Positions 1 through 11,534 are shown, counted from the first letter of the stretch. The stretch is 64,000 nt of DNA from Blepharisma japonicum (GCA_949751835.1 CATKHK010000009.1:620001-684000); one strand, 5' to 3'. Notes: generated by a model not told the origin, from the letters alone. Made by a program: numbers and translations.

Positions 1-2660
1 ATAGAGCCGCTACGTGTTTTTACTCTAGTAGTCTGAGCAGTTATAATCTTTTCTTCAAGGCTTATATTTGCTTCTAAAGGCTCTTTATCGATATTTCCTC
101 TTTTACCTGTTATAGGCTCATCAAGATTATCATAATTTCGTCTTTTTCCTGTCAAAGTTCCATCAATACTTTCTCTTTTTTCTGTTAGAGGCCCTTCAAT
201 ATCACTTTCCCCATCCAAAATGCAGCTTTCTTGTTTGCTTAGAGCTCCTGAGTTGCTTTCAATTTTACTGTCTTCCCAGAAATCTTCTTCACCAGTGTCA
301 GATTTATTGTCAATTCTTTTCGCAAAAGAGGTATTAAGATAATTCGCCGACATCCCTTCTTCAATTCCCAACTGTTCACCTTCTAAAAAGCCTTCATGCC
401 TGCCTTTTTCATAGCCTACAGAATATCCAGCTTTCCAAGATGGAATATCCGCACCTTCATGCACCAAAATTTTCAAGTCAGGCTCAATCATATAATCCCG
501 AGGAGTTGCTGATTTTAAAGAAGGAGGAGGAATTGGATCTGGCTCCTTTAAAGGTCTGGCGTTGTCTTGAACTTTCCTTTCATCTCTCATTGTAAGTGAT
601 CTTTTGCTTGGTTCTTCAATTGAATATTTCTGTTTTTCATTTCCTTGCCGCTGTGATCTTTCTGTATTTTTTGCTTGATTTTCATTTTTTTCTTTATTTT
701 CTATTTCTGCGTTCATTTTTTCCAACAATTTGGTTTTATTTTTTATTTGTAAGTTCATAGCTTCAACAGCTTCTTTTTTCTCAGCTATCAATTTGTCTAA
801 TGCAATAATTCTTCTGGATTTTTCTGGGATAAGTTGTGAATCTGGAACTATTTTTTCTAGAATTGGGGATTGTATTTCTGAGGACTGATGTGATAAGGCT
901 TTTTTATCTTTTGGCTTCTGGTTCCTTGGAATTTTAATTTCTCGCTTGGTAGGCTGGATAAGCTTTATTGGCTTTTCTTTATCATTTTTAGTTTCTAATT
1001 CAGATTTATCATCAACTGTTATTGGGTCTTCATTGGTTTGTTTTTCTTGTTCCAGCTCATCTATTTTTGAATCTTCTTTTAATGAAAAATCAATAGTATC
1101 GACCCGACTTGGGATGCTTTCAGACTCTTCTTTTTCATTATTTGGTTCTTCCTCTTCTTTTTCCTCAATTTCCATAACTGATATTTGTGCTTCTTGTATA
1201 TTTTCTTCTTCGTTTTCAATTTCTACATAATCTGTCTGTGTTTCTTTTTCTTCAATGCTCCCTTTATTTTCCTCTGGAATTTCTTCAGTTTGTATTTCAA
1301 TTTCAATTCATTTATTTTCTTCATTATTTTCCAGCTCTTCGGTCTGAGTGCATTTTTCGCATTCTATTTCAAGTTCATGCTCTGAGTCTTCTTCCTGAAG
1401 CTTTATTAGAGGCTCTTCTTTTACATCTTCTAAATCAATTAGTGACTTTTGTGGAGAAAGCTGCTCAGATTCATATATATTTGATAAAACACTTACTTCT
1501 TGGCTGAATGCTCCTTGGCTTTCTGGGGCTTTTGCTGCTACTTGTGAGCTTTCAATTTTTTTTTTGATGTTTTCTTTGAGTCTTTGTCTTCTAATGCTTT
1601 TTTTCATGGCTTTCGGTGTCAAAGTTCGATAATAATTGCTATAAATTTTTCTGAAATCTTCAGCTTCTTTCAGCTTTTCCATTGCCAATTCTCATTGTTT
1701 TAAATAAAACTCAGCTTTTTCTTTCACCATCCTCTTTGAATTTGTCTTTTTTTCTACCAGTTTCTGCAATTCTTCAATTTTTTTTTCATCTTTATTGATA
1801 ATATTTTCATAATTATTTTTCATTTCTTCTCTTTTCCAGCTAAAATTCTGCTGCACCTCATTTATTATTTTTTTTAATTTTTTGGTTTTTCTGTCATTAA
1901 TTTTTGCAAAAATTTCAAAAATTTCTTGTAACGTTTCCCCTCTTTCTATACAGTGAACTGAGACTTGTCTAGTGATTTCCCGAAAGCACATAGTATAAAT
2001 CAATTTGGTATTTTTTACAGTTTTACTATCAGAGTTTTCAAGTAATTCAAAATCAAAATCAGGCACATAAGTCTCCTTCATCCACTGTAGCCACTTTCTT
2101 AAATTTTCTATATCTTGTCTTCCAGTTGGGTTTCCTAGATTATATCTTTCAATTTCCATTGAGTCATGCTCGCTTTTTACACTTCCTTTGCCTTGTTGAT
2201 GAGTAAGTAGTGATCTTTCTACACAAGGCTCTCTACGGCATTGAAGAGGACTTAAAAGTCCTTGTGGGCTAACTGAATTGGAAATCCCATATTGATCGCT
2301 GCTTTTGATGACTTTTTCTAAATGCTCAATTTCAACTGGCAGCACATTTTGAATTATTTTCATATCTAGGGGTGGAAATTTCAGTTTGTCTTTTAAATGA
2401 GAGACATCTCTTGTAGGCAACCCAAAGGCTAATTTTGGAGCATTTTTATCTTTGTCTAGTTTAATTAGTTCTTTAATCTCATCTGGGTTTATACTTTTAG
2501 GACTAATATGTGTGGATTTTATATGCTGAGGAGATCGCAGTTGATTTTTCGAAAAATCCGCCATTGATGATCTAGTAAAAACCAAGTTCGCAATGCTTTC
2601 ATCTTCTTTATAATGCAGTTTGGGAATAATTCTTAAATCTGAACTCGTTCTTTTTTTCAT
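1..2660 (-). CDS. Axonemal dynein light-chain-domain coiled-coil protein (3' end beyond window)
   Basis: The gene reads from ATG at 2660 leftward and is still open at the window edge, so at least 886 codons are present. It stays open only if TGA (near 1692 and 1308) is Trp. Around residues 180-310 there is a segment with RQVSVHCIERGETLQEIF followed by a lysine/glutamate coiled coil; this matches the Ax_dynein_light family (p33/DNALI1, AXDND1), where the equivalent motif is RQVTVNCAERG. The family binds axonemal dynein heavy chains in inner arms. Downstream is a very acidic, probably disordered region, a second short coiled coil near nt 700-830, and an imperfect repeat around nt 85-215 built on G-x-L/I-T-x-KR. 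The protein is much longer than the roughly 250-residue p33, so AXDND1-like is the better comparison. Domain call is fairly sure; exact orthology is not. Confidence 0.7.
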
Positions 2661-2714
2661 ATTTTGGAAATTAATATTAAAAAATAATCTTTAGTTATAT
2701 ATAGAGCCTGTAAA

Positions 2715-3848
2715 CTACAGAGGATGAAACTTCAAAGACTCCTCATAAACCATACTTTGCAATAAAGGTTTAGTTGGAGTGAAATCATCAAATGACCAGT
2801 CAAATTGAGACGGGGCTGTTGGCTCCTCTTCAGCATTATGAAGACCTTCAAAATACGGATGCGCAAGGCATTCTTCAACTGTAAATCTTTTATTCGGGTT
2901 AAAAACAAGCATTTTGTTAAGCAAATCCAAGGCAATAGGATTTGCCTTGGCATATAATGTCGACCAAGGAACTCTTTGTCTCTTAGGCAGCCCTTTAATG
3001 AATCGCTTTGCTGACTCATTTCCGATAAAGGTCATATCTTCTTGGCTTGGAATTCCTAAAACTGCTATAATTCTTTGGACTTGGTCCAAGTAATCTTCTC
3101 CTGGGAACAACGGTGACCTTCCTAGCAGTTCTGCAAATACACAGCCGACACTTCATATATCAAGCGCTTTCGTATAATGACTTGCATTTAAAATAACTTC
3201 TGGAGCACGATACCACCTTGTAACGACATATTCAGTCAAATTACCATCTCTTTCACTATCGTAGCCTCTTGCAAGGCCTAAATCGCATATCTTTAAATCA
3301 CAATTTTTATTCAATAATAAGTTGCTGGGTTTCAGGTCTCTGTGAATGACGTCCCCAGAATGCATATAAAGTAAGCCTCTTAATACTTGGTACATGAAAT
3401 ATTGAATATGCTCATCAGTGAGCTCTTGCATTGAGTAAATCACACGGTGAAGGTCGGTTTCCATCAGATCAGTAATAATATAAATATCGTCATAGCCAGT
3501 TCGAGCTGGAGGTCTTTGAACGTCTAGTAGAGAAATAATGTTCTCATGATCAAAAAAGCTGAGCAGCTTGATTTCTCGGAGGATTCTTTTAGCGTCAATT
3601 AGGTCTTCGAAGGCTTTAGGAATTTTTTTAATTGCGACTTTGGTGTTGGTTCGACGGTCTAAAGCACTTATAACAACACCATAGGCTCCATGGCCAATTT
3701 GTTTGATATATTGATAATGAGAATCAACAGTAAACGAAGTGCCGGAACATTCAAAAGTAGTTTTGTTTGGCTGGGATTTTGACTTCATACTATGGCCGAG
3801 CTCATTATTTCGAGACCCTGAACGAGAATGACTTCTAGGATTGTCCAT
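2715..3848 (-). CDS. ERK-type mitogen-activated protein kinase
   Basis: A 377-residue Ser/Thr kinase of the MAPK family. The glycine loop is GHGAYGVV, the catalytic Lys is in VAIKKI, the catalytic loop is HRDLKPSN, the Mg loop is DLG, and the activation loop has the dual phosphorylation motif T-E-Y in [16 protein letters not shown]. It is therefore of the ERK1/2 group rather than p38 (TGY) or JNK (TPY). The reading frame crosses one TGA (3153-3155) exactly at the invariant Trp of the DIWSVGC motif, which is direct evidence for TGA=Trp. The C-terminal extension with FDWSFDDF is typical of the family. A basic, Ser-rich leader of about 35 residues precedes the kinase domain. It is divergent from no close neighbour and ends 54 nt upstream of the dynein-domain gene's start, in the same orientation. 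Confidence 0.95.
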
Positions 3849-4985
3849 TTAAATTAAGATAAGGGAGACTACAGAAAGGAATAGAAATTATTTGAATTAA
3901 TCAAATTAATATTCAATTGGATAATATCTGCCAATGGAAAAACTATAATTGAGAATAAATTAACTCTATCACTATTATGTAAGCTAAAAATATAAAAATT
4001 GAAAATAATTAATGACGATAGCTATTTCATAAATTAATTATTATCCTTTTATGAATTTTTACCATCTATTTAATTTTACATAAATAAATGCAATTTCATT
4101 AAATCCCTTTACTTTAGTTATTTTTATTGTTATACTTTATTTTTATTTGATATTTTATTAAGAGAAGTAAATCAACTCTTTTGAAAATGAATAATTAATT
4201 TCGATTTGAGAACAGAATTTAAAATAGAAAACCAAATAGCAATTCATTAGAAATAATTAAATTCAAGTAATTTTACCCAAAAAGCCAAATAGATAATCCT
4301 TGCTTCCCAAGAAAGCCTAGCATCATTAAGAAATATATTAAAGTGTATCCTAATTATATATTTTATAATTAGTTGCTCTATTTTAAGTTGATTTCAATAA
4401 TTTCATCATGACTGAATTTTTGGTTTATTTGGGATAATATTTATTCATAAGCTGAAAATCAATTATTGGGATATTTCATTAATTTTTTAATCGTTTTAAC
4501 ACAAAAATTGTTCAAAAAATTAGTTTAATCCTTTAAAGCTCAATATTTTTTTCCAAATTTGCTATATTTGTATAAATTTTTGAAAATTCGTTGATTCCTT
4601 AGTTTCTAATTTTATCGCTCTTATTTCATATCACTTCTCTTCTCCGAAAAGTTATCATTGTCTTAAAAATTCATGTCAATAGCTCAGAATATTTTATTTA
4701 TTATTTAATTTGCTTCTAAAATTGTTATATTTAATAAGAATTTCTTAAATATTTAACTAGAGCTCTTTCAGACAATTTTTTTTTCTTCTCAGAATATTGC
4801 ATACCTCAGCTCCCAAGCAAGCTTTAAAAAATTATTATTAATTTTTAGGTCTAAATAATTAACATTCATGCTATACATCTTCAGAATGCTCAAAACAAGC
4901 AAACGAGGCAAATATCTATTTGATTAAGGCTCATCTATCATTCCTTTCCTTCCATTTACATATATAAAAAATCCCTTGATATATC
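3849..4985. other. Intergenic region between divergent genes
   Basis: About 1.1 kb of AT-rich DNA separates the divergently read MAP kinase and SANT-domain genes. I see no open frame of coding character, no RNA gene and no repeat. It presumably holds both promoters, but no motif can be named. Confidence 0.6.
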
Positions 4986-5690
4986 ATGACTTCAACCCAA
5001 ATCGAGGAGAAAATCTTAGAAAACGGAGATTCCCAAAAGAAAGAAGAGACAGAAGAGCATCGCGATCTTCTAGATTTCATAGACTGGAGCAGTTGTGATG
5101 ACGAAGTAGATTCAAGCAGGTAAATTTGATATAGTGATCCTGGAGATTGAAATCCGACTACTTTCAAAACGATTTCTCCATTAATCTTCCGAAAGGCCTC
5201 TCGAAGATGGCTTGCATCTCAGACTTCCGATTTTTATTCCCAAGAGAAAAATACAGTGGGAATGAAGAAAACTAAAATCATAGCGGGGAAGTGTTTGCAA
5301 GCGTTCGAGAACTACTTGGCATCAATTACAATGATGTATTATGGCGACCCTTACGTTTCCAAGAAGTCAGAGCCTGTTGCGGCTGCGTCTTATCGGCCTG
5401 GGAAACGTCCTCGGAATGTGCTTCAAATGGATCCTCTTGCATTTTTATTATCACCTTTAAGGCAAGAATTTACTTTTGGTAAAGCATAAATAGAAAACTG
5501 AAGTCCTCAGCAGGTTGCAGTATTTGAATGTGGCCTCTGCAGCTTTGGAAAAGAGTTTAAAGTGATTGAGAAACTTCTGAAGTTTTCCAAATCTTATCAG
5601 GAGGTAACCCAATTTTATCATATGTGGAAGCAAACTTCACATTATAAGATATGGAAAGAGTGCATAATAAAAGATAGAGAATATAGCTAA
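4986..5690 (+). CDS. SANT-domain chromatin protein (MIER/RCOR-like), three exons
   Basis: Three exons split by two 15-nt introns (5120-5134 and 5479-5493, both GTAA...TAG) give a 224-residue protein; without splicing only fragments are open. Residues about 161-210 form a SANT domain: it starts WSPQQVAVFECGL, continues SFGKEFKVIEKL and ends FYHMWKQTSHYKIWKE. This matches the MIER1/RCOR SANT repeat, where the same order (W...F..GL..YGKDF..I...FYYMWKK...Y) is found. Such SANT domains bind and activate class I histone deacetylases. The acidic N-terminus and the middle are not recognised; a clear ELM2 domain is not visible, so the HDAC link is inference. Two in-frame TGA codons are read as Trp. 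The start is the first ATG, 12-20 nt after an AT-rich stretch. Confidence 0.8.
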
Positions 5691-5819
5691 CTGTTATTTT
5701 ACCTTTAAATTCCTCTAAAGTAAATTTTCATTTATACTAAAGAAGAAAACATTGAGTAATAATCAGGAGAAAAGAAATGATAAGACTGACCAGCAGATTA
5801 ATGATAATAATTCAATAAG

Positions 5820-6428
5820 ATGGAACAGGACTATGACTACCTCATGAAAGTGCTTTTGATAGGTGATAGCTCTGTTGGGAAAACATCAGTGCTCTTACGA
5901 TATGTTGACGATACCTACAACCCTGAGTTCCAAACTACAATTGGAGTAGACTTTAAAATTTCAACGATGGAGCTACAAGAAAAGGTAATCAAGCTTCAGC
6001 TTTGGGATACCGCAGGCCAAGACCGATTTAGAAATATTGTTGCGTCTTATTACAGAGGTGCTCAAGGAATTATTTTGATGTATGATATAACAAACCAGGC
6101 GAGTTTCCAGAATATCAAGAATTGGTACAACGAAACCCTAAATCATCTACAATCGTCAACGCCTAAATTATTAGTAGGAAATAAACTGGATTTAGCATCA
6201 CAGAGAACAGTAAAATTAGCTGAAGCTCAAGAATTGGCTGACAGACTGTCGATGAGCTATATAGAAACATCTGCTAAGAACAGCCAAAATGTTAGGCTGG
6301 CGTTCGAAACATTAACGAGAAGTATGCTGAACCAAGTTAGCACAACTGAGCCTATGAAAGGGATTGGAGGGGCGACAAAAGTGAAGGAGGGGAAAAGCAT
6401 CAAAAAAAGCACGTGCTGCAATTCATAA
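5820..6428 (+). CDS. Rab-family small GTPase
   Basis: A 202-residue Ras-superfamily GTPase acting in vesicle traffic. P-loop GDSSVGKTS, switch I TTIGVDFKI, switch II WDTAGQDRF, base-binding GNKLDL and ETSAKN are all intact. The RabF motifs (IGVDFKI, LQLWDTAG, YYRGAQGI) place it in the Rab1/8/10/35 cluster rather than Ras or Rho. The C-terminus ends CCNS, so two cysteines at positions -4 and -3 are the likely geranylgeranyl sites; this is a less common ending than CC or CxC. No intron and no in-frame TGA. Which Rab subfamily it belongs to cannot be settled by eye. Confidence 0.93.
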   Translation: MEQDYDYLMKVLLIGDSSVGKTSVLLRYVDDTYNPEFQTTIGVDFKISTMELQEKVIKLQLWDTAGQDRFRNIVASYYRGAQGIILMYDITNQASFQNIKNWYNETLNHLQSSTPKLLVGNKLDLASQRTVKLAEAQELADRLSMSYIETSAKNSQNVRLAFETLTRSMLNQVSTTEPMKGIGGATKVKEGKSIKKSTCCNS

Positions 6429-6655
6429 TAATATAAACTTTAGTAGAATAAGATTAAATCCAGCTAAATAGGAATTTTAAAGGATTATTTGTATATATAA
6501 TTAATACAGTAAATATATTAAGTGCTTGGTATCAATATTAAATTTATATTGAAGCTAATTTCTTAGAAGATTTTACACTAATTTAGTTGAAAATAAAAAA
6601 TTTTTATTCGGTTTTGAGAAATTTACTATAAAAATGGACCATAAATATATAAAAA

Positions 6656-7129
6656 ATGAGCAGAGATACAATATTTACTACAGAACCTGCAAAATATTTC
6701 CAAAGCGAAGATTTACCGCAGAAGCCTAAGCATGCTACCCATCTTGTAACTTATCCCAATTTCCTTATTTCAGATATTGATCATTCTCTAGACAGGCCAT
6801 TTACAAGTTCTCCTCAGAAGCAAAATAAAAAATTCGTTTCTTCATGTGATTTCCACATAAATAGAGAAAAATTACCTCAGGATTTTGATAAAAAGCCAGC
6901 AGGTAAAAAGCGTACCCAGTTTTCAAACAATGCTTATTTAAGCACATTTAATCCAATCTCATTTGACGCCTCACTAAGTGAAAGAAAGTCAAAACCTTTA
7001 AAAAAGCGCAATCCTCTTCATCAATCTTCTATGAAAAATCTTCATGAAAAGGATAGGCTGTCTGTAAAATCTAATTATTCAAAAATTCATGACAGCACAG
7101 GAGTTAAGGATTTACTTAATTATTCCTAA
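6656..7129 (+). CDS. Unknown basic 157-residue protein
   Basis: An uninterrupted frame of 157 codons between the Rab and RCL1 genes, with the same AT-rich codon use as its neighbours and a 27-nt gap to RCL1. The product is basic and rich in Ser, Lys, Asn and Pro, with no membrane segment, no signal peptide and no clear fold; it is probably disordered. I do not recognise a family. Short disordered basic proteins of this kind are common in ciliates and often cytoskeletal, but that is only a guess. Confidence 0.6.
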   Translation: MSRDTIFTTEPAKYFQSEDLPQKPKHATHLVTYPNFLISDIDHSLDRPFTSSPQKQNKKFVSSCDFHINREKLPQDFDKKPAGKKRTQFSNNAYLSTFNPISFDASLSERKSKPLKKRNPLHQSSMKNLHEKDRLSVKSNYSKIHDSTGVKDLLNYS

Positions 7130-7156
7130 TTTCACAAAAAATATGTAAATAATCTT

Positions 7157-8338
7157 ATGGAGTTTAAAGGGAGTTCACTTTTCAGATACCGAATAATCTG
7201 CTCAATCCTTGCAGGAACACCAATAACAATTTCAGAAATTCGTTCTGACAGTGAATACCCTGGGCTTGCTGACTATGAAGTAAAATATCTCGAACTTATT
7301 GCCAAACTCATGAATGGCAGTATCATTGATGTCAACGAAACAGGAACGCGGCTTCGCTTTACACCAGGAATAATTACAAATAATCCAAGTTTAGACCTAA
7401 TTGAACATGACTGTGGAACAGAACGAGGTCTTGGCTATTTTATTGAAGGAATTTTGCCTTTTGTTATGTTTGGCAAGAATAAGCTAAATATCAATTTAAT
7501 TGGAGTCACAAATGAAATGCTGGATATTGGGGTTGATATAATCCAATATGTACAGATACCATTAATGAAAAAGTTTGGAGTTGAAGAGATTGATATAAAA
7601 ATTTTGTCAAGAGGAAATAATGGTAAAGTAAATTTGAAGGCAACTCCGATCAGAAAGTTTAATTCAGATATTAATTTAGTAGACACTGGAAAAATCAAAA
7701 GAGTAAGAGGTGTCGCTTATACAAGCAAAATTAATGCACAAATGGGAAACCGTGCAGCATATGCAGCCAAAGGGCATTTACACAGTTTTTTGCCTGATAT
7801 ATGGATAAACACAGACCACCATAAATCAGACACAGCTTTGCTAGGAATTGTCCTAGTTGCTGAAACAAACACAGGAGCCTTACTCTCAAGCGAGTACATG
7901 AGAGGAGAAGAAAGTACAATTGAAGACTTAGAAACAGAAGTCCCTGAAGATCTAGGAACCCTTGCAGTTTACCAGCTATTAGACGAAATTTTTTATGGAG
8001 GCTATGTTGATACATCTAATCAATGTCTCATCCTTTTATTGATGGCTTTATCTACTTCTAAATCTTCTCTTAGGCTTGGAAGACTTTCGCAGTCTGCAGT
8101 CGAAGTTTTGAGACTGATTAAAAAAATGTTCCGAGTCAGTTTTACACTTCAAGACACAGAAAACCCTGGGGAAGATGATATAAAAGAAGAGGAAGAGGGA
8201 AGTGGAGAAGAGGAGGAAGATGAAGAAAATTACCAGGAAATCGAGCTAGAAAATCCTTTAGTGGAGAACTTGCCTAGAAATGTAATTGCTACATGTGTTG
8301 GGATTGGGTATGAAAATATGGCAAGGATTGGGTTTTAG
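7157..8338 (+). CDS. RCL1: RCL1, RNA 3'-terminal phosphate cyclase-like rRNA processing factor
   Basis: A 393-residue member of the RNA 3'-phosphate cyclase fold. Rcl1 in yeast is part of the U3 processome with Bms1 and acts in pre-18S rRNA cleavage at site A2 in the nucleolus. Diagnostic stretches are EHDCGTERGLGYFIEGILP, TGKIKRVRGVAYTSK, INTDHHKS and the closing Ile/Gly-rich strand. It starts with the family's short leader (FKGSSLFRYRIICSILAGTP). It is closer to RCL1 than to RtcA because the charged C-terminal region lacks the catalytic-His context of the true cyclases. A run of about 25 mostly acidic residues near residue 340 is inserted before the last conserved block. No intron, no in-frame TGA. 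Confidence 0.9.
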   Translation: MEFKGSSLFRYRIICSILAGTPITISEIRSDSEYPGLADYEVKYLELIAKLMNGSIIDVNETGTRLRFTPGIITNNPSLDLIEHDCGTERGLGYFIEGILPFVMFGKNKLNINLIGVTNEMLDIGVDIIQYVQIPLMKKFGVEEIDIKILSRGNNGKVNLKATPIRKFNSDINLVDTGKIKRVRGVAYTSKINAQMGNRAAYAAKGHLHSFLPDIWINTDHHKSDTALLGIVLVAETNTGALLSSEYMRGEESTIEDLETEVPEDLGTLAVYQLLDEIFYGGYVDTSNQCLILLLMALSTSKSSLRLGRLSQSAVEVLRLIKKMFRVSFTLQDTENPGEDDIKEEEEGSGEEEEDEENYQEIELENPLVENLPRNVIATCVGIGYENMARIGF

Positions 8339-8598
8339 TCTATTAATAGTTTTCTCATAATTATCGATAAACGAGGTATTAAAAAAGCAGGAAAATGTGT
8401 AAAAGGTATGCAGGACTTAAAAAATAAAAATTAATTATTTTCTAATAAAATTATCATGAATTTGTAAGACTCCACAGATATTTACAATATATAAACAATA
8501 AAGTTGCGTTCATTTATAAATTAGCTACTAAATCATCTAATCAGAGAATTTCTTAATCATTAATACTCCACCTTTAAGAATTTAGATAAATGCTTAGC

Positions 8599-9204
8599 TT
8601 AATGTCCAAGAGCTTCTAAATTTTGCAAAACTCCAGCCAAAGGTCCATCCTTAATTCTGTCTGCTGCTTGAACTTTAGCTTCTTTCTTATCAAGCTTACC
8701 CTGGTACCAAGCTTTCGCTCTCTCTTTCCTCTTATTCTCAAGTTTATCGATAAGTTCTTTGTGTTTCCATCCGATTTTAGCACATAGTTCTCCAAGCACT
8801 GTATATTTTCTTGTAGGTCCTAATTTTAAGACTCTCAAAGCATCTGGGATAACCATTTTCTTTTTGGTGTCATAAGGATGAGGAACTCCGTCAAAAGCTT
8901 TTAATCTGTCAAGTGCAGCTTGTCCAATAGGGGTCTTTCTTGGCACCATTCCTCTAACAGCTTTAAGAAGCATCATTGATGGGGCTTTGAAGTGGAAAGG
9001 TCCACGCTTTGGATTTGTATTCATTCTCTTGCGGAGATAGGTCATGTACTTGATACGGTTTAAAGCCATGTGTCCTGTGACGTTGATCTCATCGCAGCGT
9101 ACAACTGTGATATGTTGACCGGCAAGAAGCTCTTTTGCGACGATAGAAGCTAAACGTCCAAGGAGGTGTCCTCTGCCATCTACCACCACTTCTTTCTTAA
9201 ACAT
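8599..9204 (-). CDS. RPL13A: 60S ribosomal protein uL13 (L13a)
   Basis: A 201-residue protein of normal length for eukaryotic uL13. Signature parts are DGRGHLLGRLASIVAK at the N-terminus, the RGPFHFKAPS and RGMVPRKTPIGQAALDRLK core, and the basic C-terminal helix. It is a structural component of the large subunit at the solvent face. Codon use is more biased towards C- and G-ending codons than in neighbouring unknown genes, as expected for a highly expressed gene. It is convergent with RCL1, leaving a 260-nt 3' spacer. No intron. Confidence 0.97.
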   Translation of the reverse strand: MFKKEVVVDGRGHLLGRLASIVAKELLAGQHITVVRCDEINVTGHMALNRIKYMTYLRKRMNTNPKRGPFHFKAPSMMLLKAVRGMVPRKTPIGQAALDRLKAFDGVPHPYDTKKKMVIPDALRVLKLGPTRKYTVLGELCAKIGWKHKELIDKLENKRKERAKAWYQGKLDKKEAKVQAADRIKDGPLAGVLQNLEALGH

Positions 9205-9845
9205 AATATGGCTTTGATTATGATGCTAGAATTTATGCAATAGGAAGGATCAAGAAATTGCGAAAAAATAGAAGATGAGAAGGAAGATTTAAGAGTTTGG
9301 CTTGAATTTTAAGTGAAGGCAATTAAATTGATGTAAATGCTAAGAAATTTCTTATAGGAGAGTAAATATACTGACTCACAGAATGGAACTAGCAAAAAAT
9401 CTTGGAAAACTTGCGCTATTCATGCTAGAAAAGCTTTTCTTTACCAATTATTCTATCCCTTATTGATTACCTAAAATCAAATCTGCATATTTAATTATAA
9501 GAATTGATATTTTAAACTCAAACGAATGATTTAGACCTTTCACTTATAACCTGTTTTTCGATCTTCAGAAATCATTACTTAATCCAACATTTTTTACGAT
9601 ATATAAATCATTGTTACTTAATAATTACAAATTAATTACTTAATAGCTTTTAGCTAAGGTTATGCTGCATTTATGATATTTATTATTTTTTGATTATTAC
9701 TTTATTTATAATTTTTATTCTATTTATGCATTACACATTAATGATTCTCAAAATCATATTCTTTGTTTTTTCATATTGCAATCACTAATTTGACTATAGA
9801 CATTATGCGTTGTTTGTATTGAAAAGTGGCGTAAATAATTAGTTA
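9205..9845. other. Intergenic region
   Basis: About 640 nt of AT-rich spacer between divergent uL13 and EF-hand genes. I see no coding frame, RNA gene or repeat. Confidence 0.6.
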
Positions 9846-10142
9846 ATGGCATCAGCTACTCCTGAAGAAATCCAAGCAATCCTGAAAGATGATCGAAAAT
9901 TGCACGACATTGCAAAAGCAGCTTTTGACGCTGTAGATACAGATCAATCTGGATTTATTGACGAGCCAGAGCTGAGAACTGTGATGTGCAGTGTTGCAGG
10001 CGATATTGGAATGGATGCACCTACAGATAGTGACGTAAGAGATGTTCTAAGAGAACTTGATACAAATAGAGATGGGAGAATCAGCTTAGAGGAGTTCAAA
10101 GTTTTGATTCGTCAAGTGCTTGAGTTAATGGCTAATCAATAA
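9846..10142 (+). CDS. Small EF-hand calcium-binding protein
   Basis: A 98-residue protein with two EF-hand loops: DTDQSGFIDEPE (about residues 31-42) and DTNRDGRISLEE (about 71-82). Both have acidic residues at loop positions 1, 3, 5 and 12 and Gly at 6, so both should bind calcium. The loop spacing of about 40 residues is that of one EF-hand pair (half a calmodulin). There is no myristoylation signal or membrane segment. It is S100-sized but is better described as a single-lobe calmodulin-like protein. Function unknown; ciliates use many such sensors in the cortex and at cilia. Confidence 0.9.
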   Translation: MASATPEEIQAILKDDRKLHDIAKAAFDAVDTDQSGFIDEPELRTVMCSVAGDIGMDAPTDSDVRDVLRELDTNRDGRISLEEFKVLIRQVLELMANQ

Positions 10143-10790
10143 TTTAGAATTAAGAATACAACCAAGTTTAATTTAAGAATTTGTTTTGTTGATATATTAA
10201 GTATATACTCAACTAGGTGCGGATATGCATAATGAGCAGGATTAATTAATGGTTTTTTATATTAAGCATTGAAATATATAGAAATATATTTAGTTATGAA
10301 ATAAGATAGGATTTTGGTCTGTTAATTACTTAAATACTCAATTAGCTACATGAATAGCTTATTTAAATTGAAAGGATTTTCGATATAATAAATTCTTAAG
10401 TACAGAATGCAAGGTACATCCCCTTCAAATTGCTTTTATAATCATCATAATATAAAATAATTATAGATCGATAATATGGATATCGAAATTAAATGATTTT
10501 CTTCTATTCTTCTTATGCAATTAGACAAATTTTAGTTATATTTGACGATTTTTTTAAGAGATGCCTTGAATTTTGTTTGATTTATAAGTACGAGGATATT
10601 GAGAAGTCTGAAGTCTTAATGCTATCTATTGATCCTCAAAATATTTTCATAGTAGAATTTGTAAAGTGATATAAATAAAAGTAGTATGTCGATTTAAATA
10701 ACTAACCAATTAATGCCATTTATTTTAAATTTTCAATTCTATATCTTTCCCATATTTATACAAATTTCGAAAATAGATTTTTATAATTAA
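10143..10790. other. Intergenic region
   Basis: About 650 nt of AT-rich spacer between two same-strand genes. Nothing coding or RNA-like is seen. Confidence 0.6.
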
Positions 10791-11285
10791 ATGAAGCAAA
10801 AAATAAATAAGCATCAAAAGCAGAAATCCAGTGTAAATTTATCTAAAATGCAACCAACTGAAGTAAAAACCCCTAATAAAATAACCCGAATTATGCAAAA
10901 AACAGTTGAGACCTCAATTGCTAAGCGCAAAAAAGGGAAAAAGCCGAAAATATTCAATGTATTAGAGCAAATTCAAAAAAATCAAGCAAAAGAACCTAAA
11001 GAAAAGGCAAATGTAAAGTCAGAACAAGATCCAATCATGATGGATTGGACTCCAATATTCAAGACCATAATTGTGTCAAGAAATTCTAAAGGAGAAATTA
11101 ATGAAGAATTCAGTGGACGAAAAACCATGAGTTCTGAGCGTAAAGATTCCGATCTTAATCAGTCTGATGATATCGGGATTATTTATCAGAAAGAAAATCC
11201 AAAAATATGGACTCAAGGTATTGAAAATATTCCCTACAATGAAGCTCAAATAGAAGATAAACCAAATTTTCCACTTCGCTTTTAA
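10791..11285 (+). CDS. Unknown lysine-rich 164-residue protein
   Basis: An intact frame of 164 codons. The first 80 residues are very rich in Lys and Gln, including RKKGKKPK, which could serve as a nuclear signal; the second half is acidic and Ser-rich, ending with PNFPLRF. No membrane segment or recognised domain. Codon use resembles the other genes here, and the length well exceeds the chance open frames of the AT-rich spacers. I do not recognise the family. Confidence 0.6.
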   Translation: MKQKINKHQKQKSSVNLSKMQPTEVKTPNKITRIMQKTVETSIAKRKKGKKPKIFNVLEQIQKNQAKEPKEKANVKSEQDPIMMDWTPIFKTIIVSRNSKGEINEEFSGRKTMSSERKDSDLNQSDDIGIIYQKENPKIWTQGIENIPYNEAQIEDKPNFPLRF

Positions 11286-11534
11286 TCATAATAATTACAC
11301 GAAATAAATAAAATAAATATTGATTCAATTTTCATTTAGCCTCATCATTTAAATTATGATATAATCAATAATTTTTTCTTAAAATTGCATAAATAAATTT
11401 TTATTTACAGTTAAAAAATTGAAAGCTAAAATGATTAATCCTACTCCAGCATAAAAATAGATACTTTTGCTTGTAACTTTTTTGAATTTTTAAGACATTT
11501 TTGTGTGAACACAATCGACGTCACTTTATAAAAT

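Noticed and set aside
946-1507. Plus-strand Ser/Phe-rich ORFs near the window start
   Set aside because: They are antisense shadows of the acidic dynein-domain gene (GAA/GAT codons read backwards as TTC/ATC).
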